DNA from: Paucilactobacillus kaifaensis
GTDB lineage: Bacteria; Bacillota; Bacilli; Lactobacillales; Lactobacillaceae
Direction: 5' to 3'
Assembly: GCF_005405145.1 (NCBI RefSeq)
Contig: NZ_BJDM01000002.1
Location: 62,001 to 126,000 of the forward strand
DNA length: 64,000 bases
The position numbers and the translations under genes were made by a program. Shown here piece after piece: positions 17,211-26,662 of the stretch (the first letter of the stretch is position 1; every line of letters starts with the position of its first letter). A model generated the notes under the pieces. The model was given only the letters and a program-made list of their open reading frames with translations, made no database searches and had not been told where the DNA came from.

Positions 17211-17579
17211 TTAGCGCCAAAATTTATCGTGGCCAGCTTTATCATCAATATTGAACTGAATCATTTTTTTCAATATGTCGTAGTTAACCGGTTGATTCCA
17301 GGGCATCCGAATAATCCCCTTAGTGTGATCAATGCCGGCTGCCTCGATTTCTTTCACAAAATGTGCAATTCCTGCTTCTTCAGGTGTGGCTGCCATATGC
17401 TTTTTGGACACACTAAAACCAATAATGAATGTTCCGTGATCGGTAAACATTGGCTGATTCCATGCTAATCTGGGCTTTAAACTAGGAAATGTATCCAGTA
17501 CCCACTGTAAAACCTCAATTGCTCGAGCTTTATTTTCCGGATCTTCAATCTTATCAATAAATTCTTGAAATGTATTCAT
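17211..17579 (-). CDS. DUF1801 / YdhG-like protein
   Basis: 122 residues. The pattern of an N-terminal helix, LKPRLAWNQPMFTDHGTFIIGFSVSKKHMAATPEE and a C-terminal IRMPWNQPVNYDILKKMI is that of the YdhG/DUF1801 family, whose Bacillus member was proposed as a frataxin-like iron chaperone. Cytoplasmic, no signal or membrane segment. A monocistronic gene by position. Function here is uncertain. Confidence 0.75.
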   Translation of the reverse strand: MNTFQEFIDKIEDPENKARAIEVLQWVLDTFPSLKPRLAWNQPMFTDHGTFIIGFSVSKKHMAATPEEAGIAHFVKEIEAAGIDHTKGIIRMPWNQPVNYDILKKMIQFNIDDKAGHDKFWR

Positions 17580-17637
17580 TTGGTTTCACTTCCTTACAGC
17601 AAAATTTCATTTGATTATATCTTGTTAATCAATAAAA

Positions 17638-17658
17638 GGCCAACCATTATAGTTGGCC
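17638..17658 (-). terminator. Terminator of the VOC-family gene
   Basis: Perfect 7-bp stem GGCCAAC/GTTGGCC with a 7-base loop, followed on the minus strand by TTTTATTG. Confidence 0.85.
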
Positions 17659-17683
17659 CATTAATTAATTTTATTTCAACATT

Positions 17684-18088
17684 CTAACCCATATTCATCC
17701 ATGACGCTGATAACATATTGCCATCTGGATCAACGACCTCTAGTTCATACATCTGATCTTCTGGAATATCCAATTCGACATGGTAGAAATCACCGCCGTT
17801 GTCTTTTGCAGTTTGTGCAAATTGCTTTACGGCTTCGATACTATCCATACTAAAAGCAGTCATGGCACCATTGACAACTTTTGTATCTGCCAGTTGGTGA
17901 TCCTTCAAAAATGAATTGTAAAAATCATGGGTTAATAGCATCACCCAAATATTATCATCCCACATCATGCCAGATCCATTATCATCAGAAAAATCTTTAT
18001 TTTGTTTGAATCCAAGTGCCTCATAAAACTTGATTGATCGCTGCATATCTGAAACTGGTAAGTTAACAAACACCATTTTATCCATCAT
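17684..18088 (-). CDS. VOC-family protein (glyoxalase/bleomycin-resistance fold)
   Basis: 134 residues with the start VNLPVSDMQRSIKFYEALGF and the end YELEVVDPDGNMLSASWMN, characteristic of the vicinal-oxygen-chelate fold. The last strand has the usual metal-site Glu (YELEVVDPDGN), but the other metal ligands are not obvious, so it may be a non-glyoxalase member. Two adjacent ATG codons could serve as start. Single gene with its own terminator. Confidence 0.8.
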   Translation of the reverse strand: MMDKMVFVNLPVSDMQRSIKFYEALGFKQNKDFSDDNGSGMMWDDNIWVMLLTHDFYNSFLKDHQLADTKVVNGAMTAFSMDSIEAVKQFAQTAKDNGGDFYHVELDIPEDQMYELEVVDPDGNMLSASWMNMG

Positions 18089-18287
18089 TAGTCTCCTTTG
18101 TGAAGTTCACTTGTCATACATTATCAAAACAATAAGTTTTACCTTGGTAATAGTATTACATTCTTTGAAATTAATCTCAATTAATTTTACTTGTATCAAA
18201 AAAAAACAATGTACAATACTTACTTTGCACATTATCTAAAGCATGGTATATTCATCAATATCAAATCAATTAATCGAGGTAATTAAA

Positions 18288-19781
18288 TTGAAACGAAATT
18301 CATCATTATTACTTTTTTCAACCATTATTTTAGTAATTATTAGTTTAACTGTAGCCAATATAGTAACCAACTTAGCTTTTCACTTTCTACCGCTAGCATC
18401 CATTACGACCTATAAGGGTGTTGTTACAGAATTAATTGCACTGCTATTTTGGTGGTTACTAAACAAAACTTACCTAAAAACAACTATTGATTGGCATATT
18501 AAAACGAAAACTCGCCACTGGCTATTCATATTACCAGTCGCTGTAGTTCTGGTCGGAGACGCTACCTTAAATCCCAGTTTTGATTTTACATTCAACAACG
18601 TTTCAGCGGCCATTTTATTGGGCTTAACTGTCGGGATCTTTGAAGAATACGTATTTCGTGGAATATTAGTTAATTACTTATATCGTCATTTTAGATTAAG
18701 TGCCTTTCTAACCGCCATTTTAAGTGCCCTAGCATTTAGTTTAGTCCATTTAGTAAATGCTCTTGACGGTAATTTAACCAACACAGTCGCTCAAGTATTA
18801 ATGGCGTTTTCTCTAGGTCTCTTTTTTGCTATCATTTATCTGATCACCAACAATCTCTGGCTCGTAATAATAGCCCACACCATCATCGACGCTTTTGATC
18901 AATTGGCGTTCGGCACACTCAGTAATACTGCTGGAACAAGTATGATTACAAGTTTAATTTACACGATCTTCTTTATTCTCTTAGGAATTTTCCTTTTGCA
19001 TCATTTCAGTGTCGACAACACTTTCAGTCGAGAATTTATATCTACGTCTATCAAAAATAGTAATTCACTTAATTTTTCTACTCCTATTAGCAACACAAAA
19101 ATGACCATCAGCCCTACCAAAACATTAATAGCAATCTTAATTCCACCATTGGAAATTCTACTTGGCACTCAGTTAATTAAGCTTGTAAATGGCCAACTAG
19201 CTAAGTCAATCATCATGGATTTAGTATTTTTGATTGGATTTCTAGCTGCCATTTGGATGTATAGAGATGTTTTAAAAACTGACTGGCGTCAATTCAAACA
19301 TCACTGGTTTATTAAACTATTGCTAGCAATTGGTGGGGTCGTTATTTCATATGCCATTTTAATTGGTGTTAGAGTTTTAATTAGATCGCTTGGACTAAAC
19401 ATATCCGTTGGCAATTCTATCGACTTATTAAGCATTCAAAGTGCAACAGTCTCCCTAATTGCTAGCTTAACAGTCTTAATGGCTCCATTTACAGAAGAAA
19501 TTATCTTTAGACACGCCCTCTTCTATCAATGGAAAAAGCGAGGCGCATTGACTTGGATCATGTTTATCATTTCAGCAATTTTATTTGGGCTGGCACATTG
19601 GAACAACTTTGACGGCAATGTCATTGCAATGATGCCATATATGGTCGTTGGAGCTTGGTACGCTCTCATTTACTATTTTTCTAAAAATATTTGGCAAAAT
19701 ATTTTAACTCATTTTTTGTTCGATATAGTTCAATTTCTAAGTGCGGTGTTATTGTTCGTGGTAGCCTTAATTCAAGGTTAA
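18288..19781 (+). CDS. Tandem-duplicated CPBP (CAAX/Abi) intramembrane protease
   Basis: 497 residues from TTG at 18288, chosen because CGAGGT lies 7 bases upstream; the in-frame ATG at 18243 has no ribosome site. The protein holds two CPBP domains. The first has EEYVFRG, FSLVHL and HTIIDAF (about residues 120-210); the second has EEIIFRH, FGLAHW and HFLFDIV (about 400-480). Both halves keep the paired Glu and the two His expected of the active site. CPBP proteins are usually a single domain of 200-300 residues, so this is an internal fusion or duplication. In LAB such proteins are linked to bacteriocin immunity or processing, but no bacteriocin gene is adjacent. The gene's stop interleaves with that of recQ. 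Confidence 0.8.
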   Translation: MKRNSSLLLFSTIILVIISLTVANIVTNLAFHFLPLASITTYKGVVTELIALLFWWLLNKTYLKTTIDWHIKTKTRHWLFILPVAVVLVGDATLNPSFDFTFNNVSAAILLGLTVGIFEEYVFRGILVNYLYRHFRLSAFLTAILSALAFSLVHLVNALDGNLTNTVAQVLMAFSLGLFFAIIYLITNNLWLVIIAHTIIDAFDQLAFGTLSNTAGTSMITSLIYTIFFILLGIFLLHHFSVDNTFSREFISTSIKNSNSLNFSTPISNTKMTISPTKTLIAILIPPLEILLGTQLIKLVNGQLAKSIIMDLVFLIGFLAAIWMYRDVLKTDWRQFKHHWFIKLLLAIGGVVISYAILIGVRVLIRSLGLNISVGNSIDLLSIQSATVSLIASLTVLMAPFTEEIIFRHALFYQWKKRGALTWIMFIISAILFGLAHWNNFDGNVIAMMPYMVVGAWYALIYYFSKNIWQNILTHFLFDIVQFLSAVLLFVVALIQG

Positions 19782-21541
19782 TCTTCGACTTCCGAAAGTG
19801 GTGATTGTAATGCGGTTAAAAATTGTTGGCCGTATTTATCTAGCTTGCTTTGACCAACACCCTTAACCGCCAGCATTTCATCAAGTGTCTGTGGCAGCAT
19901 TGAACACATTTCGTGCAGCGTTTGATCTGAAAAAATAACGAATGGCGGGACACTTTGCTGTTCAGCCAGTTGACGACGAAGTGCACGCAAGTGTTCAAAC
20001 AGTTCATCATTAACTGGTAATGATTGTTTTGCTTGAATCGCCATCTTACGGTTAACGGTTTGTTTTCCCTGCAAGACTTCTAATCCTGCTCTTGTAACCT
20101 GTAAAACTGGATACTGCCCTCCAGCCGCTTGCAGATAACCAGAGGCGGTTAGATAATCAATTAATTCAGACACTGACTTTTGTGATTGATTTTTCATTAA
20201 GCCATAGGTACTTAGTTGATCAAAATGAAACTGTTTTACCCGTTGCACTTTAGACGCAGTCAGCACTTGTGCAACCAATACTTTACCAAACCGTTCATCC
20301 ATCCGTTTGACACATGACAACACCTTTTGGGCATCGACTGTAATATCTTGTAGCTGACGATCATCCAAACAGTTGCTACAACTACCACACTCAGGACCAT
20401 CTTCCCCAAAATAATTCAAAATATACTGTTGTAAACACTGCTGTGTATTTGCATACTGCGTCATTTCTTGCAGTTTCAAATACTCGCGGCGTTTATTTTG
20501 TGTATCCATTTCAGATTGATCAATGAAAAAATGTTGAATCTGAACATCATGGAGCTTAAATAACAAGATTACATCACTTGGCAACCCGTCGCGCCCAGCA
20601 CGACCAACTTCTTGATAATAAGCTTCTAAACTACCTGGTACCTGATCATGAATGACAAACCGAACATTACTTTTATCTATTCCCATGCCAAAGGCATTGG
20701 TCGCTACCATGACTGGTAATCGATCATATAAAAAGTCTTCTTGATTTTGCTGACGCTGCTGCTTTGACAGACCGCCATGATACATAGTGACTGGTACTTT
20801 GTGCTTTTGCAGTAATTTCGCTAATCGTTCCACTTCCTTGCGCGTACTAGCATAAATAATTCCTGACTGACCCGGATTCATTTTTAAATAATCTAACAAA
20901 AATCGATCACTATCTTGATCCTTGATCACTTTAAAAGATAAATTGGGGCGTGAAAAGTCTGTTTTCACCTCTGCAGAAATTGATAAGCGTTGCATAATAT
21001 CTTGTGCTACCTTAGGGGTGGCCGTTGCCGTTAGCGCAATAATAGTTGGCTTGCTAGGAAGTTGCTGAATGATTTTTGTTAGCCGTAAATAGCTCGGCCT
21101 GAAGTCATGTCCCCACTGAGAAATACAGTGTGCTTCATCAATGGCAACTAATTGGATTGGTAACTGAGCTAACTCATCAAAGTAACTGGAGTCGAGACGT
21201 TCTGGGGAAACATACAATAATTGCACTTCACCAGCTGCCGCCTGATCGAACCGTTCCTGAATTTCAAAATGATCTAAACTACTGTTTATGAACGTTGCTG
21301 AAATCCCATTTTCATTAAGTGCATCAACCTGATCCTTCATTAAAGAAATCAATGGTGAAATCACTAGTGTGACCCCGGATAAAATCAAGGCAGGAATTTG
21401 ATAGCACAATGATTTACCACCACCGGTGGGCATAATTGCCAGTACGTTGTTACCTTTGAGTGTATTACTGATTACCTCTTCTTGTCCCGTTCGAAAAGTA
21501 TCATACCCAAATTTAGTTTTTAAAATTGTTTGCGGATCCAT
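19778..21541 (-). CDS. recQ: ATP-dependent DNA helicase RecQ
   Basis: 587 residues, a typical bacterial RecQ. Helicase motifs MPTGGGKSLCYQIPAL and DEAHCISQWGHDFRPSY, helicase C with TNAFGMGIDKSNVRFVIH and YYQEVGRAGRDG, the four-Cys zinc site (CLQQYIL... CGSCSNC), a winged helix, and a C-terminal HRDC domain (about 510-585). Unwinds DNA in recombination repair. It converges on the CPBP gene with a four-base overlap, the two stop codons sharing TTAA, and there is no room for a terminator between them. Confidence 0.95.
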   Translation of the reverse strand: MDPQTILKTKFGYDTFRTGQEEVISNTLKGNNVLAIMPTGGGKSLCYQIPALILSGVTLVISPLISLMKDQVDALNENGISATFINSSLDHFEIQERFDQAAAGEVQLLYVSPERLDSSYFDELAQLPIQLVAIDEAHCISQWGHDFRPSYLRLTKIIQQLPSKPTIIALTATATPKVAQDIMQRLSISAEVKTDFSRPNLSFKVIKDQDSDRFLLDYLKMNPGQSGIIYASTRKEVERLAKLLQKHKVPVTMYHGGLSKQQRQQNQEDFLYDRLPVMVATNAFGMGIDKSNVRFVIHDQVPGSLEAYYQEVGRAGRDGLPSDVILLFKLHDVQIQHFFIDQSEMDTQNKRREYLKLQEMTQYANTQQCLQQYILNYFGEDGPECGSCSNCLDDRQLQDITVDAQKVLSCVKRMDERFGKVLVAQVLTASKVQRVKQFHFDQLSTYGLMKNQSQKSVSELIDYLTASGYLQAAGGQYPVLQVTRAGLEVLQGKQTVNRKMAIQAKQSLPVNDELFEHLRALRRQLAEQQSVPPFVIFSDQTLHEMCSMLPQTLDEMLAVKGVGQSKLDKYGQQFLTALQSPLSEVED

Positions 21542-21664
21542 TTTCTCATTCCTTTATTTTGCTTCCATTCAATCTTAGCTGAATTAGAAATGAAAAGATA
21601 TCATTTCACAAAAAATTTTTGTTGCAAAATTTAAATTAAATCTAGCATATTTTGCGTAAACAAA

Positions 21665-21709
21665 AAGCAACTTAAGTGTGGCCAATCAATGCGCTTACTT
21701 AAATTGCTT
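21665..21709 (-). terminator. Terminator of the cyclophilin gene
   Basis: Stem AAGCAA-TTAAGT/ACTTAA-TTGCTT (21665-21677 with 21697-21709, one mismatch), followed on the minus strand by TTTTG. Confidence 0.7.
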
Positions 21710-21727
21710 GCAATAATTAATTTGGTG

Positions 21728-22312
21728 CTAGTCAGAAATCTTAACAGAATCCATAATAACATCTTCATTTGGTTTGTCAGATGCATCTCTGGCAACTGAA
21801 CTGATTTCTTTAACCACATCCATGCCAGTAATCACTTGACCAAACACTGTATGACGAAAATCTAACCATGGTGTTCCACCATTTTTGTACTTCTCAATGA
21901 TTTCTGCTGGATAGCCAGCATCTTCCATTTGGCCGAGCATTCCGTCATCAACGTGTTCATTGGTGACAATAAAAAATTGGCTACCATTAGTATTTGGGCC
22001 AGCGTTAGCCATTGAAAGAGCACCATTAATGTTAAATGCTTCTGGTGAAAATTCATCTTCAAATGGAGCCCCAAAACTACTTTCACCACCAGCACCAGTT
22101 CCCGTTGGATCACCGCCTTGTATCATAAAATCAGGAATGACACGATGGAATGAAACCCCATCATAGTATCCTTGCTTGGCAAGCGCAACAAAATTTTCAA
22201 CCGTTTTGGGTGCTTGTTCCGGAAAAAGCTGCACTTTGATTTCACCGTGATTGGTTGTAATCGTCGCTTGTGGTCCCTTAACACTGTTTAAATCTACTTG
22301 TGGTAATGTCAT
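21728..22312 (-). CDS. Peptidyl-prolyl cis-trans isomerase, cyclophilin type
   Basis: 194 residues from ATG at 22312; GGAGG lies upstream and an in-frame TTG at 22327 overlaps it. Cyclophilin motifs FHRVIPDFMIQGGDPTGTGAGG, NTNGSQFFIV and FGQVITGMDVV are intact, including the catalytic Arg in FHRV. No signal peptide, so a cytoplasmic protein-folding catalyst. Own promoter region and terminator. Confidence 0.93.
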   Translation of the reverse strand: MTLPQVDLNSVKGPQATITTNHGEIKVQLFPEQAPKTVENFVALAKQGYYDGVSFHRVIPDFMIQGGDPTGTGAGGESSFGAPFEDEFSPEAFNINGALSMANAGPNTNGSQFFIVTNEHVDDGMLGQMEDAGYPAEIIEKYKNGGTPWLDFRHTVFGQVITGMDVVKEISSVARDASDKPNEDVIMDSVKISD

Positions 22313-22445
22313 CTTATTTTCCTCCAAATCTAAATCTTACAAGACATAACGATACCATAATTACATTAGAAATACATAACACAACGTTTCTTAAATTTCA
22401 CTTAATCTCACTTAAAAGCTTTTATTAAGCTTGAACCCTCTCACA

Positions 22446-22473
22446 TTGTCGCTTAATTTATTCATGGTATACT
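22446..22473 (+). promoter_or_regulatory. Predicted promoter of the L,D-transpeptidase gene
   Basis: TTGTCG (22446-22451), 16 bases, TATACT (22468-22473), about 40 bases before the GTG start. Confidence 0.6.
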
Positions 22474-22512
22474 TACAGGGATTAAGAGCAGGAGATTACT
22501 AGGGGGATTATC

Positions 22513-23889
22513 GTGAGAACAAAACGAGTTAAACAGTCGAGACATATTTGGCTATGGCTCATTCCAATTATATTAATTGTTATTTACGCTGGTGGCTCAA
22601 TATATTATCAGCATCACTTCTTACCAAAAACTGAAGTATTTGGTATTAAAGTTGCTGGTAAAACGAATTCAGGTGCTACTGACGCCCTAAAACAACGTAT
22701 CAAAACAACTAAGTATACGTTTAAAGACGGCAACAAGACTGTTTTGACAGCTACTGGTTCGCAACTTGGTATCAATCGGAATTTTAACCAAATCCTGACT
22801 AACATTAAAAAACAGCAAAATGCATGGAGTTGGCCGGTTCATCTTTTTGCTAAACCCACCATCAATTTGACTAAATCAACTGCCATTATTGATGACACTA
22901 CTTTAAACCAGTTTAGTAGGCAAGCAACAATCACTTTAAACAAACATCGGACTGCTACTCAAAACGCTAGTTTATCATTTAAACATGGAAAGTTAATTAC
23001 TGCTAAGGAAGTTGCTGGTAACCAGATTTCTAATACCAAACTAGCCGCATTAATTAAATCAGATGTGCAAGCAAACAAAAACTCAATTAATTTGAAGCAT
23101 GCTTATGTAAAACCTAGCATCACTACTAACATGCAAAAGTTCCAACAATTAAAAGCTAAACTAACTAAAATTAGTAAAGTTTCGGGCATTATCCGCATTC
23201 AACAACATAAAGTTAAGATTACTAAAAACGAAGTTCAAGGATGGATTGATATTAATGGAACTTCAATGTCAATTTCCCAGGCCAAAGTTGGTAAAACACT
23301 CGATAAACTAAATGATAAGTACGCTACTTACAACAAAACTCGCCATTTCCAGTCAACTGCTAGTGGTACCGTGAGTGTTCCTGCTGGAATTTACGGTTGG
23401 TCGATCAACCAAAAAAAGCAAATACCAGTGCTTGTCGCAGCAGTTAAAGATGGTAAAACATTTGATACAAAAGTAATTACTAAAGGAAGCGGATATCATG
23501 CTGATGGTACTGACATTGGTAACACCTACATCGAAGTAGATAAACAAAATCAAATGGAATACTACTATAAAGATGGCAAGCTGGAGATGAGTTCTGCCGT
23601 TGTCACCGGTAATCCCACTAAGGGTAAAGCAACTCCATCTGGTGTCTATGACATTTGGAGTAAACAGCGCGATGCAACACTACGTGGGGAGAATTATGCT
23701 ACCAAGGTTAGCTATTGGATGCCAGTCGACGACACTGGAGTAGGTCTTCACGACTCCCCTTGGCAACCAAAATATGGTGGTGACTGGTATTTGAGTCATG
23801 GTAGTCATGGCTGTGTCAATAATCCGCCAGAATTCATCGCTAAGTTATATGATGCCGTGAGTGTTGGAACACCAGTTATTATTTTTTAA
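22513..23889 (+). CDS. L,D-transpeptidase (YkuD domain) with peptidoglycan-binding domain
   Basis: 458 residues, GTG start after AGGGGG. N-terminal membrane anchor (about 12-32), a long extracellular region of the PG_binding_4 type (about 40-310), then a YkuD catalytic domain (about 335-458) with the active-site motif HGSHGCVNNP (catalytic Cys). Makes 3-3 or lipoprotein-type cross-links in peptidoglycan on the outer face of the membrane, a beta-lactam-tolerant activity in the family. Followed by another membrane-anchored surface protein. Confidence 0.9.
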   Translation: MRTKRVKQSRHIWLWLIPIILIVIYAGGSIYYQHHFLPKTEVFGIKVAGKTNSGATDALKQRIKTTKYTFKDGNKTVLTATGSQLGINRNFNQILTNIKKQQNAWSWPVHLFAKPTINLTKSTAIIDDTTLNQFSRQATITLNKHRTATQNASLSFKHGKLITAKEVAGNQISNTKLAALIKSDVQANKNSINLKHAYVKPSITTNMQKFQQLKAKLTKISKVSGIIRIQQHKVKITKNEVQGWIDINGTSMSISQAKVGKTLDKLNDKYATYNKTRHFQSTASGTVSVPAGIYGWSINQKKQIPVLVAAVKDGKTFDTKVITKGSGYHADGTDIGNTYIEVDKQNQMEYYYKDGKLEMSSAVVTGNPTKGKATPSGVYDIWSKQRDATLRGENYATKVSYWMPVDDTGVGLHDSPWQPKYGGDWYLSHGSHGCVNNPPEFIAKLYDAVSVGTPVIIF

Positions 23890-23995
23890 CCACTAACTTA
23901 ATTAAAACTTTAACTACATTTATAGTGTTTTTCACACCTATGCACTAGTAATAATGTACAATGTCAGTAAAATAAATTTCATTGGAGTTGTAATA

Positions 23996-24835
23996 ATGGA
24001 AAATAATAATGATTCCACTATGGGGCGTGAGGAATTACGCAACCGTAAGAAGAAGCAACGACAACCTGAACAAATCAACTCAGATCCAAATAACAAAACA
24101 AATAAAAAGAAAAAACGTCGACGTCACCGCAAACTTTGGTTATGGCTACTTGGAATTATTGTGATCCTATTTGCTATTTTTTATTGGATCGGTTCTCGAT
24201 CTGCGCTAACTGGTTCTTGGGTGGCGATTAGCAACAGTAATGGTACAACTTATAGTTCCGTTGATGACATTGATGACTTAAGCACCCTTACCATCAAGCA
24301 TGGTAAATACACGTATACACCAAACAATGATCAAAACAGCGCCTCAACTGGTACTTTTGAAGATGATAGTTCTAATAACCAGGCAACCTTTGACGCACAG
24401 TCCGTCAGTTACACATTATCAGCTGACAATGATCAGGTTACTTTTAGCTCCAGTGGTGGCTCGATTGCCGGTCTAGGTAATAACTCCACCATTACATTGG
24501 TTCGTGTTAACTCATCTGAATATGATCAAATTAAGGAAGCAATTGAGGACCAAGCTGAAAGTAGCTCAAGTAGTACAAGCTCCAGTTCAGTCGCTGATTC
24601 TAGTTCTAGTAAATTGAACAGTACTATCTCCGGTATTAAAGATAAAATCAGTGGTAATTCGTCTTCAAGCGAAAATTCCAATTCAGCTGAGAGCTCCAGC
24701 ACTCCTAGTTCTACATCAGGTAGCTCAGTAGACTCTACTTCTAGTAATGATGGTATCGATGAAGCTGATATTTGGGATCGTGTTCAGAGCCAAATTCAAA
24801 GTTGGCTCAATGGATTAGGAATCCAATCCAACTAA
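23996..24835 (+). CDS. Membrane-anchored Ser-rich extracellular protein of unknown function
   Basis: 279 residues from ATG at 23996 (ribosome site GGAGTTG; an upstream in-frame ATG at 23954 lacks one). A Lys/Arg/Asn-rich cytoplasmic N-terminus of about 45 residues is followed by one membrane helix (LWLWLLGIIVILFAIFYWIG). Outside, a small beta-rich domain (about 66-165) with GSWV...YTYTPN...VTFSS is reminiscent of a lipocalin-like fold, then a Ser/Asn-rich low-complexity tail. I do not recognise a named family. Its position after an L,D-transpeptidase suggests an envelope role. Confidence 0.6.
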   Translation: MENNNDSTMGREELRNRKKKQRQPEQINSDPNNKTNKKKKRRRHRKLWLWLLGIIVILFAIFYWIGSRSALTGSWVAISNSNGTTYSSVDDIDDLSTLTIKHGKYTYTPNNDQNSASTGTFEDDSSNNQATFDAQSVSYTLSADNDQVTFSSSGGSIAGLGNNSTITLVRVNSSEYDQIKEAIEDQAESSSSSTSSSSVADSSSSKLNSTISGIKDKISGNSSSSENSNSAESSSTPSSTSGSSVDSTSSNDGIDEADIWDRVQSQIQSWLNGLGIQSN

Positions 24836-24844
24836 AATAATCAC

Positions 24845-24905
24845 AAAAAAACTAAATGATCCGAAATAAATTAATCTAGTTTATTTCGGATCATTTAGTT
24901 TTTTT
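24845..24905. terminator. Strong bidirectional terminator
   Basis: Perfect 26-bp stem (24845-24870 with 24880-24905, loop 9) with A7/T7 ends, between convergent genes. Confidence 0.95.
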
Positions 24906-24944
24906 GATTCTTAAATATTTAAATTAGCCCAAATAAATCAAACC

Positions 24945-26342
24945 TTAATTAGCCTTATTAACCCTGTCGCCCCAATGCCGCAGTAAGTAAACTAATGTTG
25001 CAACGACTAGTACTGCCGCTCCCACAATGACAGAAATCCGCGTGTCTGGATTGATAAACATAAAAACTACAATGACAATTAACATGATAAAAGCAAAGTA
25101 ATTCGAATAAGGATAAAGTGGCAGTTTGAATGGATGAGAAACCATCAGGTCAGAATTATTTTGGCGGAACCGAAACTCAGCTAACAAAATGACAAACCAC
25201 GGAATCATACCCGGTAACACCGAAGAACTAAACACAACAACAAACATATTTGTTGTTGACTTACTATAGATGGTAGCCAAAATATCAATAATAAACCCGA
25301 TTAAAATTCCTCCAGAAATTCCCATAATCGCGGCATCTGGCACCACTCGTTTGGATAGCCGCCCGAATAACTTAGGGGCGTCCCCTTCATGTGCTAACTT
25401 AAAGAGCATTCGACTAGATGAGTAAATCCCTGAATTAGCACCAGACAATGCAGCCGTCAAAACAACAAAGTTAATCACCGAAGCCGCGGCCGTAATTCCA
25501 ACTTTAGCAAAGGTTGATACAAATGGTGAACCAATTGAACTCAACTGATTCCACGGATAAATAGTTACAATTACAAAAATCGCGCCTACATAAAAAATCA
25601 AAATCCGAAATAGAACTGATTTGACCGATTTAACAATTGCTTGTTGGGGATTAGCAACTTCTCCTGCTGAAATACCCAACAATTCAATTCCTTGATAGGA
25701 ACCAACAATGATTGACATGGAGAAAAAGAATCCCTTAAATCCACCAGTGAAAAAGCCACCGTGACTCCAAAGATTGCTAAAACCAAGTGGGTGTCCCCCA
25801 TTACCAAAGCCAAAGAGGATCACCATAAATCCTAGAATAATCATCATAATAATTGTAATCACTTTGATCATTGCAAACCAAAATTCCAGCGAGCCATAAG
25901 CCTTGGCACTCGCTAAATTGGCAAGTACTAAAAATAAAATAATGACAATTCCAGCTATAAAGGGGCTAACATCACCCCACCAATATTTAAGATACTCTGT
26001 TGCTGCCACTACTTCTGACATACCAACGACGATGTACTCAAAAACATTAGCCCATTTTGCCAAATATCCAGCCAATGGATGTACATATTGAGTGGCGTAA
26101 TCTGCAAATGATCCGGTACCAGGATTAACATAGATCATCTCACCAAGTGCGCGCATAACAACATACAAGATTAGGCCCACAAACATGTAGGCCAAGAGCA
26201 CAGATGGTCCTGTCCACTTAATTGTCGATGACGATCCCATAAACAAACCGACTCCAATTGCGCCACCTAAAGAAATCATTTCCATTTGTCCAGCTGTCAT
26301 TGAGCGTCGTAATTCAGGCGCTACGTTCAATTTTCGTTTCAC
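24945..26342 (-). CDS. Amino-acid permease, AAT/APC family
   Basis: 465 residues, GTG start with GGAGG upstream. Twelve membrane helices are expected. Family hallmarks: RSMTAGQMEMISLGGAIGVGLFMG at the start of helix 1, LGEMIYVNPGTGSFADYA, and the conserved SYQGIELLGISAGE. It resembles the LysP/CycA/GabP-type amino acid:proton symporters; the substrate cannot be set by eye. The leader carries a terminator whose T-run touches the ribosome site (see 26356-26393), so expression is probably attenuated. Confidence 0.88.
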   Translation of the reverse strand: MKRKLNVAPELRRSMTAGQMEMISLGGAIGVGLFMGSSSTIKWTGPSVLLAYMFVGLILYVVMRALGEMIYVNPGTGSFADYATQYVHPLAGYLAKWANVFEYIVVGMSEVVAATEYLKYWWGDVSPFIAGIVIILFLVLANLASAKAYGSLEFWFAMIKVITIIMMIILGFMVILFGFGNGGHPLGFSNLWSHGGFFTGGFKGFFFSMSIIVGSYQGIELLGISAGEVANPQQAIVKSVKSVLFRILIFYVGAIFVIVTIYPWNQLSSIGSPFVSTFAKVGITAAASVINFVVLTAALSGANSGIYSSSRMLFKLAHEGDAPKLFGRLSKRVVPDAAIMGISGGILIGFIIDILATIYSKSTTNMFVVVFSSSVLPGMIPWFVILLAEFRFRQNNSDLMVSHPFKLPLYPYSNYFAFIMLIVIVVFMFINPDTRISVIVGAAVLVVATLVYLLRHWGDRVNKAN

Positions 26343-26355
26343 TTATTTTTCCTCC

Positions 26356-26393
26356 AAAAAAATTGGCAAGTTATTTTATCATTAACTTGCCAA
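26356..26393 (-). terminator. Leader terminator directly before the permease ribosome site
   Basis: Perfect 10-bp stem TTGGCAAGTT/AACTTGCCAA (26363-26372 with 26384-26393, loop 11), followed on the minus strand by seven T and then immediately GGAGG, the permease ribosome site. With the promoter at 26497-26525 the leader is about 150 bases. Confidence 0.8.
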
Positions 26394-26421
26394 CTACTGC
26401 TATTTTCATATAATCTTTCAC
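26371..26421 (-). CDS. Possible leader peptide of the amino-acid permease
   Basis: 16-codon frame from GTG at 26421 (MKDYMKIAVVGKLMIK) whose stop codon lies inside the terminator stem at 26363-26393, so a translating ribosome would open the stem. The only GGAG is 15 bases from the start, which is too far for a good site, so translation is uncertain. Confidence 0.3.
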   Translation of the reverse strand: MKDYMKIAVVGKLMIK

Positions 26422-26496
26422 TTTAGTAAGGAAAAACTCCGTAAAATAACTACAAAAGTTATTATATCAAAATACTTTATACTAAATCTTTTACTA

Positions 26497-26525
26497 ATTA
26501 TAAGAAACCGTACTGAAAAGTTCAA
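26497..26525 (-). promoter_or_regulatory. Promoter of the amino-acid permease
   Basis: Minus-strand TTGAAC (26520-26525), 17 bases, TATAAT (26497-26502). The rest of the 26394-26662 gap shows nothing else identifiable. Confidence 0.75.
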
Positions 26526-26662
26526 CTACTGATTAGCGAAATAACATAGTACTAAATACACTAAACTTTTGTATAATTTCAACGCAAATAAAAATCTGTA
26601 AAAGTTTCGCTCAGGCTTACAATGACTTTAACAAAAAAGTTGCTTATTTATTACCTTTATCG

